The notes beneath the pieces are model-generated. The model had not been told where the DNA came from. It saw only the letters and a list, made by a program, of their open reading frames with translations, and did no database searches. Shown here piece after piece: positions 45,670 through 56,542 of a stretch of 64,000 nucleotides of DNA. Location of the stretch: NCBI RefSeq assembly GCF_008329585.1, contig NZ_NPKP01000004.1, forward strand, positions 372,001 to 436,000, in the 5' to 3' direction. Within the stretch, counting starts at the first letter, position 1. Each line of letters starts with the position of its first letter. Source of the DNA: Mycolicibacterium sp. P9-22. GTDB taxonomy: Bacteria > Actinomycetota > Actinomycetes > Mycobacteriales > Mycobacteriaceae. A program made the translations under genes and the position numbers.

Positions 45670-46158
45670 GTGTCCGACACGCGCGCCATCACCCAAACCG
45701 TGCGCTACCGCGAGCGCCTGCGGCTGCCGTGGTGGTTCTGGTTGCCCGGTCTGGGACTCGCTGCCCTGATCGCCGCCGAAGTGAACATGGGCGTCCAGGG
45801 CCTGCCCGACTGGGTGCCCTACGCGGTGCTGCTGCCGGTCGCCGCGGCGGCCCTGATGTGGGCCGGCCGCATGGAGATCAAGGTGGTCCAGAACGGGGAC
45901 GTCCCCGATGGGGCCGTCGAGTTGTGGGCGGGCCCGGCCCACCTGCCGGTGGGCGTCATCTCGCGGTCTGCGGAAGTGCCCAGGTCGGCCAAGTCGGCGG
46001 CCCTGGGCCGCCAACTCGACCCTGCGGCCTACGTCCTGCACAGGGCGTGGGTCGGCCCGATGGTGCTCATCGTGCTCGATGATCCGGACGACCCCACCCC
46101 GTACTGGTTGGTCAGCTGCCGACACCCGGACCGGGTGCTGGCCGCGCTGCGCAGCTGA
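45670..46158 (+). CDS. DUF3093 membrane protein (Rv2698-like)
   Basis: A 162-residue protein with two membrane helices (about 20-38 and 46-65) and a soluble C-terminal part ending [22 protein letters not shown] start. Function unknown. Confidence 0.85.
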   Translation: MSDTRAITQTVRYRERLRLPWWFWLPGLGLAALIAAEVNMGVQGLPDWVPYAVLLPVAAAALMWAGRMEIKVVQNGDVPDGAVELWAGPAHLPVGVISRSAEVPRSAKSAALGRQLDPAAYVLHRAWVGPMVLIVLDDPDDPTPYWLVSCRHPDRVLAALRS

Positions 46159-46168
46159 CCCCCCCTGG

Positions 46169-46471
46169 TCACGCCGCGCAGTCGGTGCAGACGTACAGAC
46201 CGTTCTTCTCGCTGGCCAGCCGGCTGCGGTGATGCACGAGGAAACAGCTCGAGCAGGTGAACTCATCGGCCTGCTTCGGGACGACCCGAACTGACAACTC
46301 CTCACCGGACAGATCGGCACCCGGAAGCTCGAAGGACTCCGCGGACTCTGATTCATCGACGTCCACGACGGCCGATTGGGCCTCGTTCCGTCGCGCTTTG
46401 AGCTCTTCCAGCGAATCCTCGGACACATCGTCTGTCTCGGTCCGCCGTGGAGCGTCGTAGTCGGTAGCCAT
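46169..46471 (-). CDS. DUF4193 zinc-ribbon protein (Rv2699c-like)
   Basis: A 100-residue protein, nearly the same as M. tuberculosis Rv2699c over its length. A long acidic, disordered head is followed by a zinc ribbon (Cys73-Cys76 and Cys95-Cys98). Such conservation implies an essential-type role, possibly with transcription, but the function is unknown. Divergent from cei across a region with a CRP-type site. Confidence 0.9.
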   Translation of the reverse strand: MATDYDAPRRTETDDVSEDSLEELKARRNEAQSAVVDVDESESAESFELPGADLSGEELSVRVVPKQADEFTCSSCFLVHHRSRLASEKNGLYVCTDCAA

Positions 46472-46575
46472 ATTCATCCCCTCCGGTACCGTTTGCAGCT
46501 TCTTGCAGCAGTGCTTTGTACCAGCGTCGAACGCCTACACCAAATGATTCGTGCCCGGAATCGGCGTAGATTGAC

Positions 46576-46591
46576 TGTGATTTATATCACA
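46576..46591. promoter_or_regulatory. CRP-type binding site
   Basis: TGTGA-TTTATA-TCACA is a perfect match to the CRP consensus used by mycobacterial CRP (Rv3676). It is in the gap between the DUF4193 gene (starts 46471) and cei (starts 46645). The central TATAAA on the minus strand could be the -10 of the DUF4193 gene. Confidence 0.65.
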
Positions 46592-46644
46592 GTGCAAAAC
46601 CCCTGGTAGGAACCCATGCCCTGGCATGGCCTTAAGGTGCAGGG

Positions 46645-47298
46645 GTGGTCGCATCCATCACCGAGGGCACGGCGTTCGACAAACACGGTCGTCCGTTCCG
46701 CCGCCGCAACCATGTGCCCGTGCTGTGCCTGTTCCTGGCGCTCGCCTTGGTGACCGGCGTGATATGGGTCATCGCGCTCAATCAGTCCGCCGACGTCCCC
46801 GAGACCGTCGCCTGCAACGCGCCGCCGCCGCCCACCGGCGACGCCAGCCAGCCCGTGCTGGGACAGCAGGTGTCCCCGGCCGAGATGGCCGAGGTGATGC
46901 CCGCCAGGCTGGCCGACACCAGGGTGCAGGTGCTCAATGCCAGCGGCCAGGGCGGCCAGGCCGCCGAGGTGTCCGGCGCACTGCGCGATCTGGGCTTCGC
47001 CCAGCCCACCGCCGCCAACGACCCCGTGTACGCCAACGGCCGGCTCGAATGCCAGGGCCAGATCCGGTTCGGCGAGACCGGGCGGGCCGCGGCGGCCGCG
47101 GTGTGGCTGGTGGCGCCCTGCACCGAACTGTTCCTGGACGGGCGCTCCGATGACTCGGTGGATCTCGCCGTGGGCACCGAGTTCAGCGAGTTCAGCCGCA
47201 GCGACGATATCGACGCCATGCTGGCGGGCCTGCGTCCGGACGCCACCGCGCCCGCCGACGCCTCGCTGCTGACCAAGATCCACAGCGCCACCTGCTGA
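46645..47298 (+). CDS. cei: Envelope integrity protein Cei
   Basis: A 217-residue single-pass protein: basic head, membrane helix at about 25-45, and external LytR_C-type domain (TRVQVLNASGQGGQAAEVSGALRDLGF) with four cysteines. Matches M. tuberculosis Rv2700 (Cei), needed for envelope integrity and virulence. GTG start. Confidence 0.9.
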   Translation: MVASITEGTAFDKHGRPFRRRNHVPVLCLFLALALVTGVIWVIALNQSADVPETVACNAPPPPTGDASQPVLGQQVSPAEMAEVMPARLADTRVQVLNASGQGGQAAEVSGALRDLGFAQPTAANDPVYANGRLECQGQIRFGETGRAAAAAVWLVAPCTELFLDGRSDDSVDLAVGTEFSEFSRSDDIDAMLAGLRPDATAPADASLLTKIHSATC

Positions 47299-47299
47299 C

Positions 47300-48142
47300 C
47301 TACCTGGCGCGCGCCAGGGCCTCGTCGAGAGCGGCCGCCACGCCCGGCGCGGCGGCCACCAGCACGCCCTGCGCCTCGCTCGTCGATGCCGGCAACCGCA
47401 GCACGGCCCCGGCCTCGGCGGCGATCACCGCACCGGCCGCCCAGTCCCAGACGTGCACGCCGTCCTCGAAATAGGCGTCCAGGCGCCCGGCGGCCACCAT
47501 GCACAGATCCAGGGCGCACGAACCGATCCGGCGGACATCACGCACCTCGGGCAGCAGCGCCGCCAGCACCGCGGCCTGCCGCCTGCGCTGATCGGACTCG
47601 TAGGAGAAACCGGTGCCCAGCAGCGCCAGCGACAGGTCGTCGATGGCGTTGCAGCGCAACGGGCTTGACACGCCGTCGCGCGTCACGGTGGCCCCGTGGC
47701 CGAGCGCTCCCGAATACAGCTCGCCGGTCGCCACATTGGCCACCGCGCCGGCCACCGAGACACCATCGATCTGCACGCCGACCGACACGGCGTACGCCTC
47801 GATGCCGTAGACGAAGTTGACCGTCCCGTCGATCGGGTCGATCACCCAGACCGGCTCGCCGGGTGCGGCCACCGCCGAACCGCCCTCCTCCTCGCCAAGG
47901 ACATGATCGCCGGGCCGGCGTTCGGCGAGCCGCTCGCGCAGCAGCCGCTCGGTCTCGGTATCCACCACGGTGACCGGATCGGTCGGACTACTCTTCGTCT
48001 GGATCGAAGGCGCCTGCACCGCACCGGCGGCCGGCACCGCGCCGAACACCTCGGCCCGCCTGGTCCGTACGAAAGTGGCCGCCTCCGTGGCCAGTTCTTC
48101 TGCCACGGCGCGCAGCGTCTGGGAATCGTTGTCATCCGGCAT
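47300..48142 (-). CDS. suhB: Inositol-1-monophosphatase SuhB
   Basis: A 280-residue Mg-dependent phosphatase: [36 protein letters not shown] and the C-terminal [16 protein letters not shown] motif are all present. It supplies inositol for phosphatidylinositol and mycothiol. A longer frame extends upstream, but the ATG at 48142 matches the family start and leaves a promoter to divergent ppgK. M. tuberculosis Rv2701c. Confidence 0.9.
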   Translation of the reverse strand: MPDDNDSQTLRAVAEELATEAATFVRTRRAEVFGAVPAAGAVQAPSIQTKSSPTDPVTVVDTETERLLRERLAERRPGDHVLGEEEGGSAVAAPGEPVWVIDPIDGTVNFVYGIEAYAVSVGVQIDGVSVAGAVANVATGELYSGALGHGATVTRDGVSSPLRCNAIDDLSLALLGTGFSYESDQRRRQAAVLAALLPEVRDVRRIGSCALDLCMVAAGRLDAYFEDGVHVWDWAAGAVIAAEAGAVLRLPASTSEAQGVLVAAAPGVAAALDEALARAR

Positions 48143-48214
48143 GGCTACATCGCACCACAGACCGTTAATGTGGTTCCGAATTGCCTTGCCCGCCGCCTGC
48201 TTAGGAGCGTTCCC

Positions 48215-48979
48215 GTGACCGAATCGACCAACACCGGATTCGGCGTCGACGTCGGCGGCAGCGGCATCAAGGGCGGCATCGTCGACCTGGACACCGGCGC
48301 ACTCGTCGGCGAACGGTTCAAGCTGGCCACCCCGCAACCGGCCACCCCGGCCGCGGTGGCCACCACCGTCGCCGCCGTGGTCCGCGAATTCGGCTGGACC
48401 GGCAAACTCGGCGTCACCTACCCGGGCGTGGTGACGAACGGCATCGTGCGGACCGCGGCCAACGTCGACAAGAACTGGATCGGGACCAACGCCGCGGAGG
48501 TCATCAGCGCCGAACTCGGCGGGCAGCAGGTGACGGTGCTCAACGACGCCGACGCCGCCGGCCTGGCCGAGGAACACTACGGCGCGGGCAAGGACAACAC
48601 CGGTCTGATCGTGCTGCTGACATTCGGCACCGGTATCGGATCGGCCGTCATCCACAACGGCGTACTGCTGCCCAACACCGAGTTCGGCCACCTCGAGGTC
48701 GGCGGCAAGGAAGCCGAGCATCGCGCTGCGTCATCGGTGAAGGAACGCAAGGAATGGAACTACCAGCGCTGGACCGAGGAGGTCACCAAGGTGCTGGTAG
48801 CGGTCGAGAACGCGATCTGGCCGGACCTCTTCATCGCCGGCGGGGGCATCAGCCGCAAGGCCGACCGCTGGATCCCGATGCTGAAGAACCGCGTCCCGGT
48901 GGTGCCCGCGGCGCTGCTCAACACCGCTGGGATCGTGGGCGCCGCGATGGCCTCGCGCGGCACCCATGTCGAGCCCTGA
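48215..48979 (+). CDS. ppgK: Polyphosphate glucokinase
   Basis: A 254-residue ROK-type kinase phosphorylating glucose with polyphosphate or [24 protein letters not shown] is the phosphate loop; [18 protein letters not shown] contains the catalytic Asp; TFGTGIGSA and [16 protein letters not shown] are glucose contacts. GTG start eight bases after AGGAG. M. tuberculosis Rv2702. Confidence 0.95.
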   Translation: MTESTNTGFGVDVGGSGIKGGIVDLDTGALVGERFKLATPQPATPAAVATTVAAVVREFGWTGKLGVTYPGVVTNGIVRTAANVDKNWIGTNAAEVISAELGGQQVTVLNDADAAGLAEEHYGAGKDNTGLIVLLTFGTGIGSAVIHNGVLLPNTEFGHLEVGGKEAEHRAASSVKERKEWNYQRWTEEVTKVLVAVENAIWPDLFIAGGGISRKADRWIPMLKNRVPVVPAALLNTAGIVGAAMASRGTHVEP

Positions 48980-49048
48980 TCGCGACGAACACGACGCGCG
49001 CGCGGAGTCAAATTTGCCGCTCGGCGCGGTGTACACCCACACTGTCGT

Positions 49049-49054
49049 TACAAT
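49049..49054 (+). promoter_or_regulatory. Candidate -10 box of sigA
   Basis: TACAAT in the 207-base gap before sigA. No convincing -35 is seen at the usual distance. It would give a 5' leader of about 125 bases. Confidence 0.35.
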
Positions 49055-49186
49055 GGTCGATGGCGGCCGCCTACCGAGATAGCGGCGGATATCCGAGCAG
49101 AGATCAAACGCCAATATTCGAGACAGCCGACGACTTTCGGTGACGCCTGCGCGCGCCATCGAATCCGCAAGACCGAGAGGGTGTAC

Positions 49187-50590
<1,404 letters not shown>

Positions 50591-50605
50591 GTCCGGCGAG
50601 AACGA

Positions 50606-50645
50606 CGAAACGGCCGCAACCAGCATGCTGGTTGCGGCCGTTTCG
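50606..50645. terminator. Bidirectional terminator after sigA
   Basis: A perfect 40-base palindrome: CGAAACGGCCGCAACCAG, then CATG, then the reverse complement. It gives AAA/TTT flanks on both strands and sits between the convergent sigA and SnoaL-like genes. Confidence 0.8.
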
Positions 50646-50654
50646 TGTGGACGC

Positions 50655-51047
50655 TCAGTGCGCCGCGTGTGCCTTGGTGCCGTACACCCGTTCCATCATC
50701 GCGGTGTCCGTGTGCACCTCGACCCGGGTGGTCTTGCCTGCCTTGATGGTGAAGACGTCGGCGTCGTGCGCCGTGTCCTCCCCGACGCTCACCTCCGTCA
50801 GCGCCACCACCGTGTCGCCGTCGGCCAGCAGCTGATTGAGCTTGACCGACACATTTTTCTCGCCGAGGAGGGCCATGTAATGGCCGACCTCGCCCTTGCC
50901 GTGATAGGTGCCGCTGATGGCGCTGTTGCCGGGCTGCACCCACTCGATGTTGTCATCGAACAACGACATCGTCGTCTCCGCGTCGCCGCTGGAGAACGCT
51001 TCGTAACCTCTCTTGACCAGTTCGATGTTGTCCTGTTGCTCAGACAT
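50655..51047 (-). CDS. SnoaL-like/NTF2-fold protein
   Basis: A 130-residue cone-shaped fold protein: NIELVKRGYEAFSSGDAETTMSLFDDNIEWVQPG is the usual opening of SnoaL-like ketosteroid-isomerase relatives. AAAGGAG precedes the ATG. Ligand or reaction unknown. Not part of the M. tuberculosis order here. Confidence 0.8.
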   Translation of the reverse strand: MSEQQDNIELVKRGYEAFSSGDAETTMSLFDDNIEWVQPGNSAISGTYHGKGEVGHYMALLGEKNVSVKLNQLLADGDTVVALTEVSVGEDTAHDADVFTIKAGKTTRVEVHTDTAMMERVYGTKAHAAH

Positions 51048-51175
51048 CTGACGCTCCTTTCGAGCCGACCCGAGTTCACGAGCCGCATCGAATGTACGCC
51101 CGAGAACATGCCTCTGTACAGGCAAAATGCGCCCACTACTTGCCAAGTGAAGCAGTATTTGTTATAAGCGATGCC

Positions 51176-51970
51176 TCAGTGCTTGACGCGACGCTCGCGC
51201 AGTTTGTAGCTCATCGGCCACGACTCGCGCGATTCGTCGCCGGTCAGCGGCACACCCTGGCTCCCGAGCTTCACGTCGTAGGCCTCCAGATCGGGACCGG
51301 CCTCCCGCTCGGCCCGTTCCCGGGCCAGGTAGTACAGCTGGTCGATCTCGAGTTCCTTGAACGCGACAAAGGTGCTGCGCCGGACGGTGTGCGGGCTGGT
51401 GGCCTCGGCGACCATCCGTTCGGTGAGCACCCGGCCGCCCAGCACCGCCGCACCGAGCAGCACGAACGGCAGCACCCAGTAGCAGATGAACGACAGCGGG
51501 GTCTTGGTGTCCAGGATCGTGGCATCACCCTGCACGATCGGCGGGATCGCCGACGAGATCGTCATCCCGGCGAACGCGCCCACCCAGATCCAGGTGATCC
51601 GGGTGGTGATCTTGCCGAACAGCTCACTCTTGATCACCTCCGCCGGCTGATCGGCTTCGGCGAACTCACGCACGAACGGCCTGCCGGCCAGGACACCGAC
51701 CAGCGCGACGAGGAAGATGCCCAGGCTGCTCAGCGGTTGGATCCAGCGTTCCATGAAGGCCTGGCTGACGGTGAAGGTCAGCACCGTGAGCACCGCGAAG
51801 GTGGCGATGGCGCCGATTTCCAGTGTCCGGCCCGCGGTGCCGCGGACCCGCCCGATGGCATAGGAGACGACCGCGACCGCCAGTGCCACCAGCACCGCGG
51901 CCGTGAAGGGCACGTTTCCGACCAGAATCCAGTAGACGATCCACGGCGCGAAGCCGGACAGTATTGCCAC
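51176..51970 (-). CDS. Six-helix integral membrane protein, unknown
   Basis: A 264-residue protein with about six hydrophobic helices in residues 5-190 and a charged cytoplasmic tail ending SYKLRERRVKH. I do not recognise the family. GTG start. Followed on its 5' side by the SDR gene on the same strand, 36 bases away. Confidence 0.7.
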   Translation of the reverse strand: MAILSGFAPWIVYWILVGNVPFTAAVLVALAVAVVSYAIGRVRGTAGRTLEIGAIATFAVLTVLTFTVSQAFMERWIQPLSSLGIFLVALVGVLAGRPFVREFAEADQPAEVIKSELFGKITTRITWIWVGAFAGMTISSAIPPIVQGDATILDTKTPLSFICYWVLPFVLLGAAVLGGRVLTERMVAEATSPHTVRRSTFVAFKELEIDQLYYLARERAEREAGPDLEAYDVKLGSQGVPLTGDESRESWPMSYKLRERRVKH

Positions 51971-52006
51971 AATGGGTCAGTTTACAAAGTTATCGTCATT
52001 TGTTAA

Positions 52007-52840
52007 TCAGCGAATGACCACGGAGCTGGGTTCCCTTGGTGAGCCGAGCATTTCGCGGTGCGACGGCGGCCGGCGCCCGTCTTCGTCGGTGATCCCGTAG
52101 CGGGTTGCCAACTCGGCGGCGATCACTGTGTGCCCGCTGAGGGCGGCCAGCTCCGGGTCGTCGAACAGCGCATCGATCAGATGCCCGATGAACTCGGGCG
52201 TCTCGGCATGCTGGGCGGTCGCTGCCAGGGCGTCCGGGTTCCCGGCAAACGCCGAGCGCAACCGCTCGGTCAACAGAATGCCCATCCAGATGGACACGCA
52301 GGCCACTGCGGTACCCCCGAAGTCGACGGCCATATCGGCCGCCATCTTGTCGATCCCGGCCTTCTGCGCACCGTAGGCGGCGCCGTGCATGTAGCAGACC
52401 GAACCCGGCGACGAGGTGAAGGCCACCAATCCACGGGGCCGGGTGATCAGCAGGGGCGCCGCGTGCCAGGACGCCACATAGGCCGAGCGCAGCCCGACAT
52501 CGAGCACGTCGCCCAGGCCGACCGGCTTCTCCCAGAACGGCTTCGCGCCGGTGAGCTCGTCGTGGATCACGGCCGCGTTGTTGACGAGCAGATCCAGCCC
52601 GCCGTCCTCATCGCGAACGCGGGCAAACAACCGGGCCACCGCGTCATCGTCGGCGTGGTCGACGGGCACCGCGACACCGGTGCCACCCGCGGCACCCACC
52701 AGATCAGCGGTGCCGGAATCCGCTATGGAGCGGCCCGTCACGTAGACCCGCCAGCCGTGGGCGCCCAGTGCCACCGCGATACCCCGCCCGGCGCCACGGC
52801 TGGCGCCGGTCACCACCGCGACGCGCCCGGCTGCACTCAC
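52007..52840 (-). CDS. SDR family NAD(P)-dependent oxidoreductase
   Basis: A 277-residue short-chain dehydrogenase: cofactor motif VVTGASRGAGRGIAVAL (TGxxxGxG), LLVNNAAV, and active-site Tyr-x-x-x-Lys in AAYGAQKAGIDK, with SSPGSVCYMHG supplying the Ser region. GTG start. Substrate unknown. Confidence 0.85.
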   Translation of the reverse strand: MSAAGRVAVVTGASRGAGRGIAVALGAHGWRVYVTGRSIADSGTADLVGAAGGTGVAVPVDHADDDAVARLFARVRDEDGGLDLLVNNAAVIHDELTGAKPFWEKPVGLGDVLDVGLRSAYVASWHAAPLLITRPRGLVAFTSSPGSVCYMHGAAYGAQKAGIDKMAADMAVDFGGTAVACVSIWMGILLTERLRSAFAGNPDALAATAQHAETPEFIGHLIDALFDDPELAALSGHTVIAAELATRYGITDEDGRRPPSHREMLGSPREPSSVVIR

Positions 52841-52906
52841 TCCCCCAACCTAACGTCCCAGCTTGCGCGTCTACGATGGAGGCGTGGATTTCGAGGCGGC
52901 CGTGGG

Positions 52907-53275
52907 CTATTCGGCAGCCGCCGGCAACTCGGCGAACGAGCCGTCCGCCGCGGGCAGATAACGCGTGACACTTGTCACAGCATCAGCGGGCAACGGCCCG
53001 TACAGGTGTGGGAACAGCATCGATTCAGGATCCGTGGGCACACCTGGCTCCCAGCGAATCGGATCGGACAGCCCGGACGGGTCGATGCTCAGCAACACAA
53101 GATCAGTGCGACCGGCGTACAGGCGGTTGGCCGGCAGATGAACCTGTTCAGGGGACGAGAGATGAATGAAACCGACTTCGGCCAGCGACGCGGGGCGATG
53201 CACGCCGTCGGCGCGTGCGCGCTGCCATTCGCGGTCGGCGCACAGGTGCACGAGAACGGCGTTTTGGGTACCCAT
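52907..53275 (-). CDS. DUF952 protein
   Basis: A 122-residue protein: LVHLCADREWQRARADG opening, then GFIHLSSPEQVHLPANRLYAG, the DUF952 signature with conserved HLS. Related by fold to ADP-ribosyltransferase-like proteins, but no activity is shown. Start at ATG 53275; longer frames lack support. Confidence 0.8.
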   Translation of the reverse strand: MGTQNAVLVHLCADREWQRARADGVHRPASLAEVGFIHLSSPEQVHLPANRLYAGRTDLVLLSIDPSGLSDPIRWEPGVPTDPESMLFPHLYGPLPADAVTSVTRYLPAADGSFAELPAAAE

Positions 53276-53410
53276 GAAGTCCAGCTTGCTACCCGGGTAA
53301 CGCCGGCGCAGTGAGACACGACACACCGGTGAACCCCGAGGGAACAAGGCCAGAACCGAAAACGTCTGACACAGTAGACATACGCACCAAAGCTGAACGG
53401 AGGAAGTGCC

Positions 53411-53602
53411 GTGAACGCAACTCTGATAAGTCCGGAACTGACCCGGGCCGATCGCTGCGACCGCTGTGGTGCCGCCGCGCGTGTACGCGCGAAGCTGCCG
53501 TCCGGCGCCGAACTGTTGTTCTGCCAGCACCACGCCAACGAACACGAAGCGAAGCTGATCGAGCTGGCTGCCGTGATCGAGGTCAGCGCAGTCGACGCTT
53601 AG
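53411..53602 (+). CDS. DUF7455-type small zinc-ribbon protein
   Basis: A 63-residue protein with Cys-x-x-Cys (RCDRCGAAARV) and a second half (LFCQHHANEHEAKL) that together likely bind one zinc ion. Conserved next to the sigma factor genes of Actinobacteria. GTG start with AGGAAG upstream. Function unknown. Confidence 0.8.
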   Translation: MNATLISPELTRADRCDRCGAAARVRAKLPSGAELLFCQHHANEHEAKLIELAAVIEVSAVDA

Positions 53603-53660
53603 CGACCCGCCCGCCCGGTGATATCGGGCGACCGGGTCATTCGTCGGGAATGCTGGTCCG

Positions 53661-54593
53661 GTGATGACCGATCAGCCTCCGGCCAAGCCATCACGCCATC
53701 ACGTCTGGCCGATCACCAAACGCACCCTGAGCAAATCGTGGGACGACTCGATCTTCTCCGAGTCCGCCCAGGCGGCGTTCTGGTGCGCGCTGTCGTTGCC
53801 GCCGCTGCTGCTGGGCATGCTCGGCAGCCTGGCCTACCTCGCGCCACTGTTCGGCCCGGACACCTTGCCGACCATCGAGAATCAGCTGATCGGGACCTCC
53901 GAGCGGTTCTTCTCCCAGAACGTGGTCAACGAGATCATCGCGCCGACCATCTACGACATCGTGCGGTCGGCCCGCGGTGAAGTGGTGTCGCTGGGATTCG
54001 TCATATCGCTGTGGGCGGGATCCTCGGCGGTGTCGGCGTTCGTCGACTCGGTGGTCGAGGCGCACGATCAGACCCCGCTGCGCCACCCGGTGCGGCAGCG
54101 GTTCTTCGCGCTCGGGCTGTACGTGGTAATGCTGGTCAGCGCGGTGCTGGCGGCGCCGTTCATCGCGCTGGGCCCGCGCAAGATCACCGAGTACATCCCG
54201 GACAGCTGGTCACACGTCCTGCAGAACGGGTACTACCCGGTGCTCGTGATCGCGCTGATCCTGGTGGTGACCGTGCTGTACCGGGTGTCGCTGCCCAGCC
54301 CGCTGCCCACCCATCGGCTGGTGGTCGGTGCGGTGCTCGCGACGGCGGTCTTCCTGATCGCCACCTTCAGTCTGCGGTTCTATCTGACCTGGATCACCGC
54401 GACCGGCTATACCTACGGCGCGCTCGCGACGCCGATCGCATTCCTGCTGTTCGCGTTCCTGGCCGGCTTCGCCGTCATGATCGGCGCGGAACTCAACGCC
54501 GCCATCCAGGAGGAGTGGCCGGCCCCGGACACGCACGCGCGGCGGCTGCGCGCATGGGTCGCAGAGAAGGCCGAGAAGAGCCCTACTTCTTGA
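53661..54593 (+). CDS. YihY/BrkB family membrane protein (Rv2707-like)
   Basis: A 310-residue protein with six membrane helices and the family block GAELNAAIQEEW near the C-terminus. Formerly thought to be ribonuclease BN; true function unknown. Start at GTG 53661 or the next codon ATG. Ends overlapping the convergent DUF3039 gene by 11 bases. Confidence 0.85.
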   Translation: MMTDQPPAKPSRHHVWPITKRTLSKSWDDSIFSESAQAAFWCALSLPPLLLGMLGSLAYLAPLFGPDTLPTIENQLIGTSERFFSQNVVNEIIAPTIYDIVRSARGEVVSLGFVISLWAGSSAVSAFVDSVVEAHDQTPLRHPVRQRFFALGLYVVMLVSAVLAAPFIALGPRKITEYIPDSWSHVLQNGYYPVLVIALILVVTVLYRVSLPSPLPTHRLVVGAVLATAVFLIATFSLRFYLTWITATGYTYGALATPIAFLLFAFLAGFAVMIGAELNAAIQEEWPAPDTHARRLRAWVAEKAEKSPTS

Positions 54594-54819
54594 GCTGCTC
54601 GTAGATCCGCTTGCAGTCCGGGCAGACCGGGGAACCCGGCTTCGCCGATTTCGTCACCGGAAAGACCTCGCCGCACAGCGCGACGACATGTGTGCCCATG
54701 ACGGCGCTCTCGGCGATCTTCTCCTTCTTCACATAGTGGAAGAACTTGGGGGTGTCGTCGTCGGTCCCGTCGTCGACGCGCTCGTCGGTGTCGGGCCGCT
54801 CGATGGTCTCGGTCTGCAT
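54583..54819 (-). CDS. DUF3039 protein (Rv2708c-like)
   Basis: A 78-residue protein with HYVKKEKIAESAVMGTHVVALCGEVF and a zinc-type VCPDCKRIYEQL end. Too short to attract attention by length but strongly family-like and in the right place. Function unknown. Confidence 0.85.
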   Translation of the reverse strand: MQTETIERPDTDERVDDGTDDDTPKFFHYVKKEKIAESAVMGTHVVALCGEVFPVTKSAKPGSPVCPDCKRIYEQLKK

Positions 54820-54879
54820 TGCTCCATTGTGCCCGAGACCGGACGCCCCACGCGCCCGCAGATGTGGAACAGTGGAGGT

Positions 54880-55278
54880 ATGAAACAAGGCCCCGAGCTG
54901 AGTTTCGACGACGAAGGTCGCCCGGTCCTCATCACCCGCGCTGCGCTCCCCCAGGACGAGCAGCATCGCGCGCGTGTCCGTAAGTACCTGACGATCATGG
55001 CCTTCCGCATCCCGGCCCTGATCCTGGCCGCCGCCTCCTACGGGATCTGGCACAACGGGCTGATCCCGCTGGCGATCCTGCTGGTGTCGATACCGCTGCC
55101 CTGGATCGCCGTGCTGATCGCCAATGACCGCCCGCCGCGCAGCGCCAGCGAGCCGCGCCGCTACTCCGACGCCGGACCCAAACGCACCCCGCTGTTCCCC
55201 ACGGCCGAACGCCCGGCGCTGCAACCACCGGTGCGGCCGACCCCGAGCGCCGGTGGCGAACCCGGCGTTCCCAGCTGA
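54880..55278 (+). CDS. DUF3099 membrane protein (Rv2709-like)
   Basis: A 132-residue protein: a soluble start, then two membrane helices (about 40-58 and 63-80) and a proline-rich tail. ATG preceded by GGAGGT. Function unknown; precedes sigB as in M. tuberculosis. Confidence 0.85.
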   Translation: MKQGPELSFDDEGRPVLITRAALPQDEQHRARVRKYLTIMAFRIPALILAAASYGIWHNGLIPLAILLVSIPLPWIAVLIANDRPPRSASEPRRYSDAGPKRTPLFPTAERPALQPPVRPTPSAGGEPGVPS

Positions 55279-55362
55279 GCGGCGTCTTCTCCACTTCTCA
55301 GGACATTCTCAGGTCGCAGGTTTAAAACCGCAGGTCAAGTGGTACGCCACTGAGACCAGGCG

Positions 55363-55390
55363 GGAACTCTGAGACACCGTCAGGCGTTGT
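55363..55390 (+). promoter_or_regulatory. SigE/SigH-type promoter of sigB
   Basis: GGAAC (55363-55367), 17-base spacer and CGTTGT (55385-55390), a good match to the ECF sigma consensus (GGAAC/GTT). It ends 35 bases before the sigB ATG and fits the known SigE/SigH control of M. tuberculosis sigB. Confidence 0.65.
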
Positions 55391-55425
55391 ACGTCGTGAC
55401 AGTTCAACCGAGCAGGAGGCCGTAA

Positions 55426-56385
55426 ATGGCGATCGCCACCGCAAGCCGCTTCGATTCCGATCTGGACGCCCAGAGCCCAGCTGCCGACCTTGTCCGGGTG
55501 TATCTCAACGGCATCGGTAAGACCGCGCTGCTGACCGCCGCCGACGAAGTCGAGCTCGCCAAGCGCATCGAAGCCGGCCTGTTCGCCCAGCATGTTCTGA
55601 ACACCAAGAAGCGCCTCGGTGACGCCCGCAAGCGCGACCTGTCCGCCGTCGTACGCGACGGTGACGCCGCCCGCCGGCACCTGCTGGAGGCCAACCTGCG
55701 CCTCGTGGTGTCGCTGGCGAAGCGCTACACGGGCCGTGGCATGCCGCTGCTGGACCTGATCCAGGAGGGCAACCTCGGGCTCATCCGCGCGATGGAGAAG
55801 TTCGACTACGCCAAGGGATTCAAGTTCTCGACCTACGCCACCTGGTGGATCCGGCAGGCCATCACCCGCGGTATGGCCGATCAGAGCCGGACCATCCGGC
55901 TGCCGGTCCACCTCGTCGAGCAGGTCAACAAGCTGGCCAGGATCAAGCGCGAGATGCATCAGAACCTCGGCCGTGAGGCGACCGATGAGGAACTGGCCGA
56001 GGAGTCGGGCATCCCCGCCGAGAAGATCGCCGACCTGCTGGAGCACAGCCGCGACCCGGTGAGCCTGGACATGCCGGTCGGCAGCGATGAAGAAGCGCCG
56101 CTCGGCGACTTCATCGAGGACTCCGAGGCGATGTCGGCGGAGAACGCGGTCATCTCCGAGCTGCTGCATACCGATATCCGGTACGTGCTGGCCACTCTCG
56201 ACGAGCGCGAGCAGCAGGTGATCCGGCTGCGCTTCGGCCTCGACGACGGCCAGCCCCGCACACTGGACCAGATCGGCAAGCTGTTCGGTCTTTCCCGGGA
56301 GCGGGTCCGCCAGATCGAGCGCGAGGTCATGTCCAAGCTGCGCAACGGGGATCGGGCCGAGCGCCTGCGTTCCTACGCCAGCTGA
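55426..56385 (+). CDS. sigB: Principal-like RNA polymerase sigma factor SigB
   Basis: A 319-residue group 2 sigma factor: regions 1.2 to 4.2 are as in SigA ([44 protein letters not shown]) but without the long N-terminal tail. Directs stress and stationary-phase transcription. AGGAGG lies before the ATG. M. tuberculosis Rv2710. Confidence 0.95.
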   Translation: MAIATASRFDSDLDAQSPAADLVRVYLNGIGKTALLTAADEVELAKRIEAGLFAQHVLNTKKRLGDARKRDLSAVVRDGDAARRHLLEANLRLVVSLAKRYTGRGMPLLDLIQEGNLGLIRAMEKFDYAKGFKFSTYATWWIRQAITRGMADQSRTIRLPVHLVEQVNKLARIKREMHQNLGREATDEELAEESGIPAEKIADLLEHSRDPVSLDMPVGSDEEAPLGDFIEDSEAMSAENAVISELLHTDIRYVLATLDEREQQVIRLRFGLDDGQPRTLDQIGKLFGLSRERVRQIEREVMSKLRNGDRAERLRSYAS

Positions 56386-56426
56386 TCGAGTAGAGCTGGG
56401 TCCACCAGCGAAAACCTGCACCACAG

Positions 56427-56457
56427 TGATGCCCGTCGCGATCCGCGGCGGGCATCA
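56427..56457 (+). terminator. Hairpin after sigB
   Basis: TGATGCCCG and CGGGCATCA with inner TCGC/GCGG pairing give a 13-base-pair stem, 42 bases past the sigB stop. No U-run, so termination is probable rather than certain. Confidence 0.6.
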
Positions 56458-56542
56458 CATCGTCGCAGGGGATGTTGCAACCCTGTTCAGGCAGTCGGAC
56501 GGCTAGACTGAGAAGCTGATGGCAGGGCCTGGAAGGTAGGGC

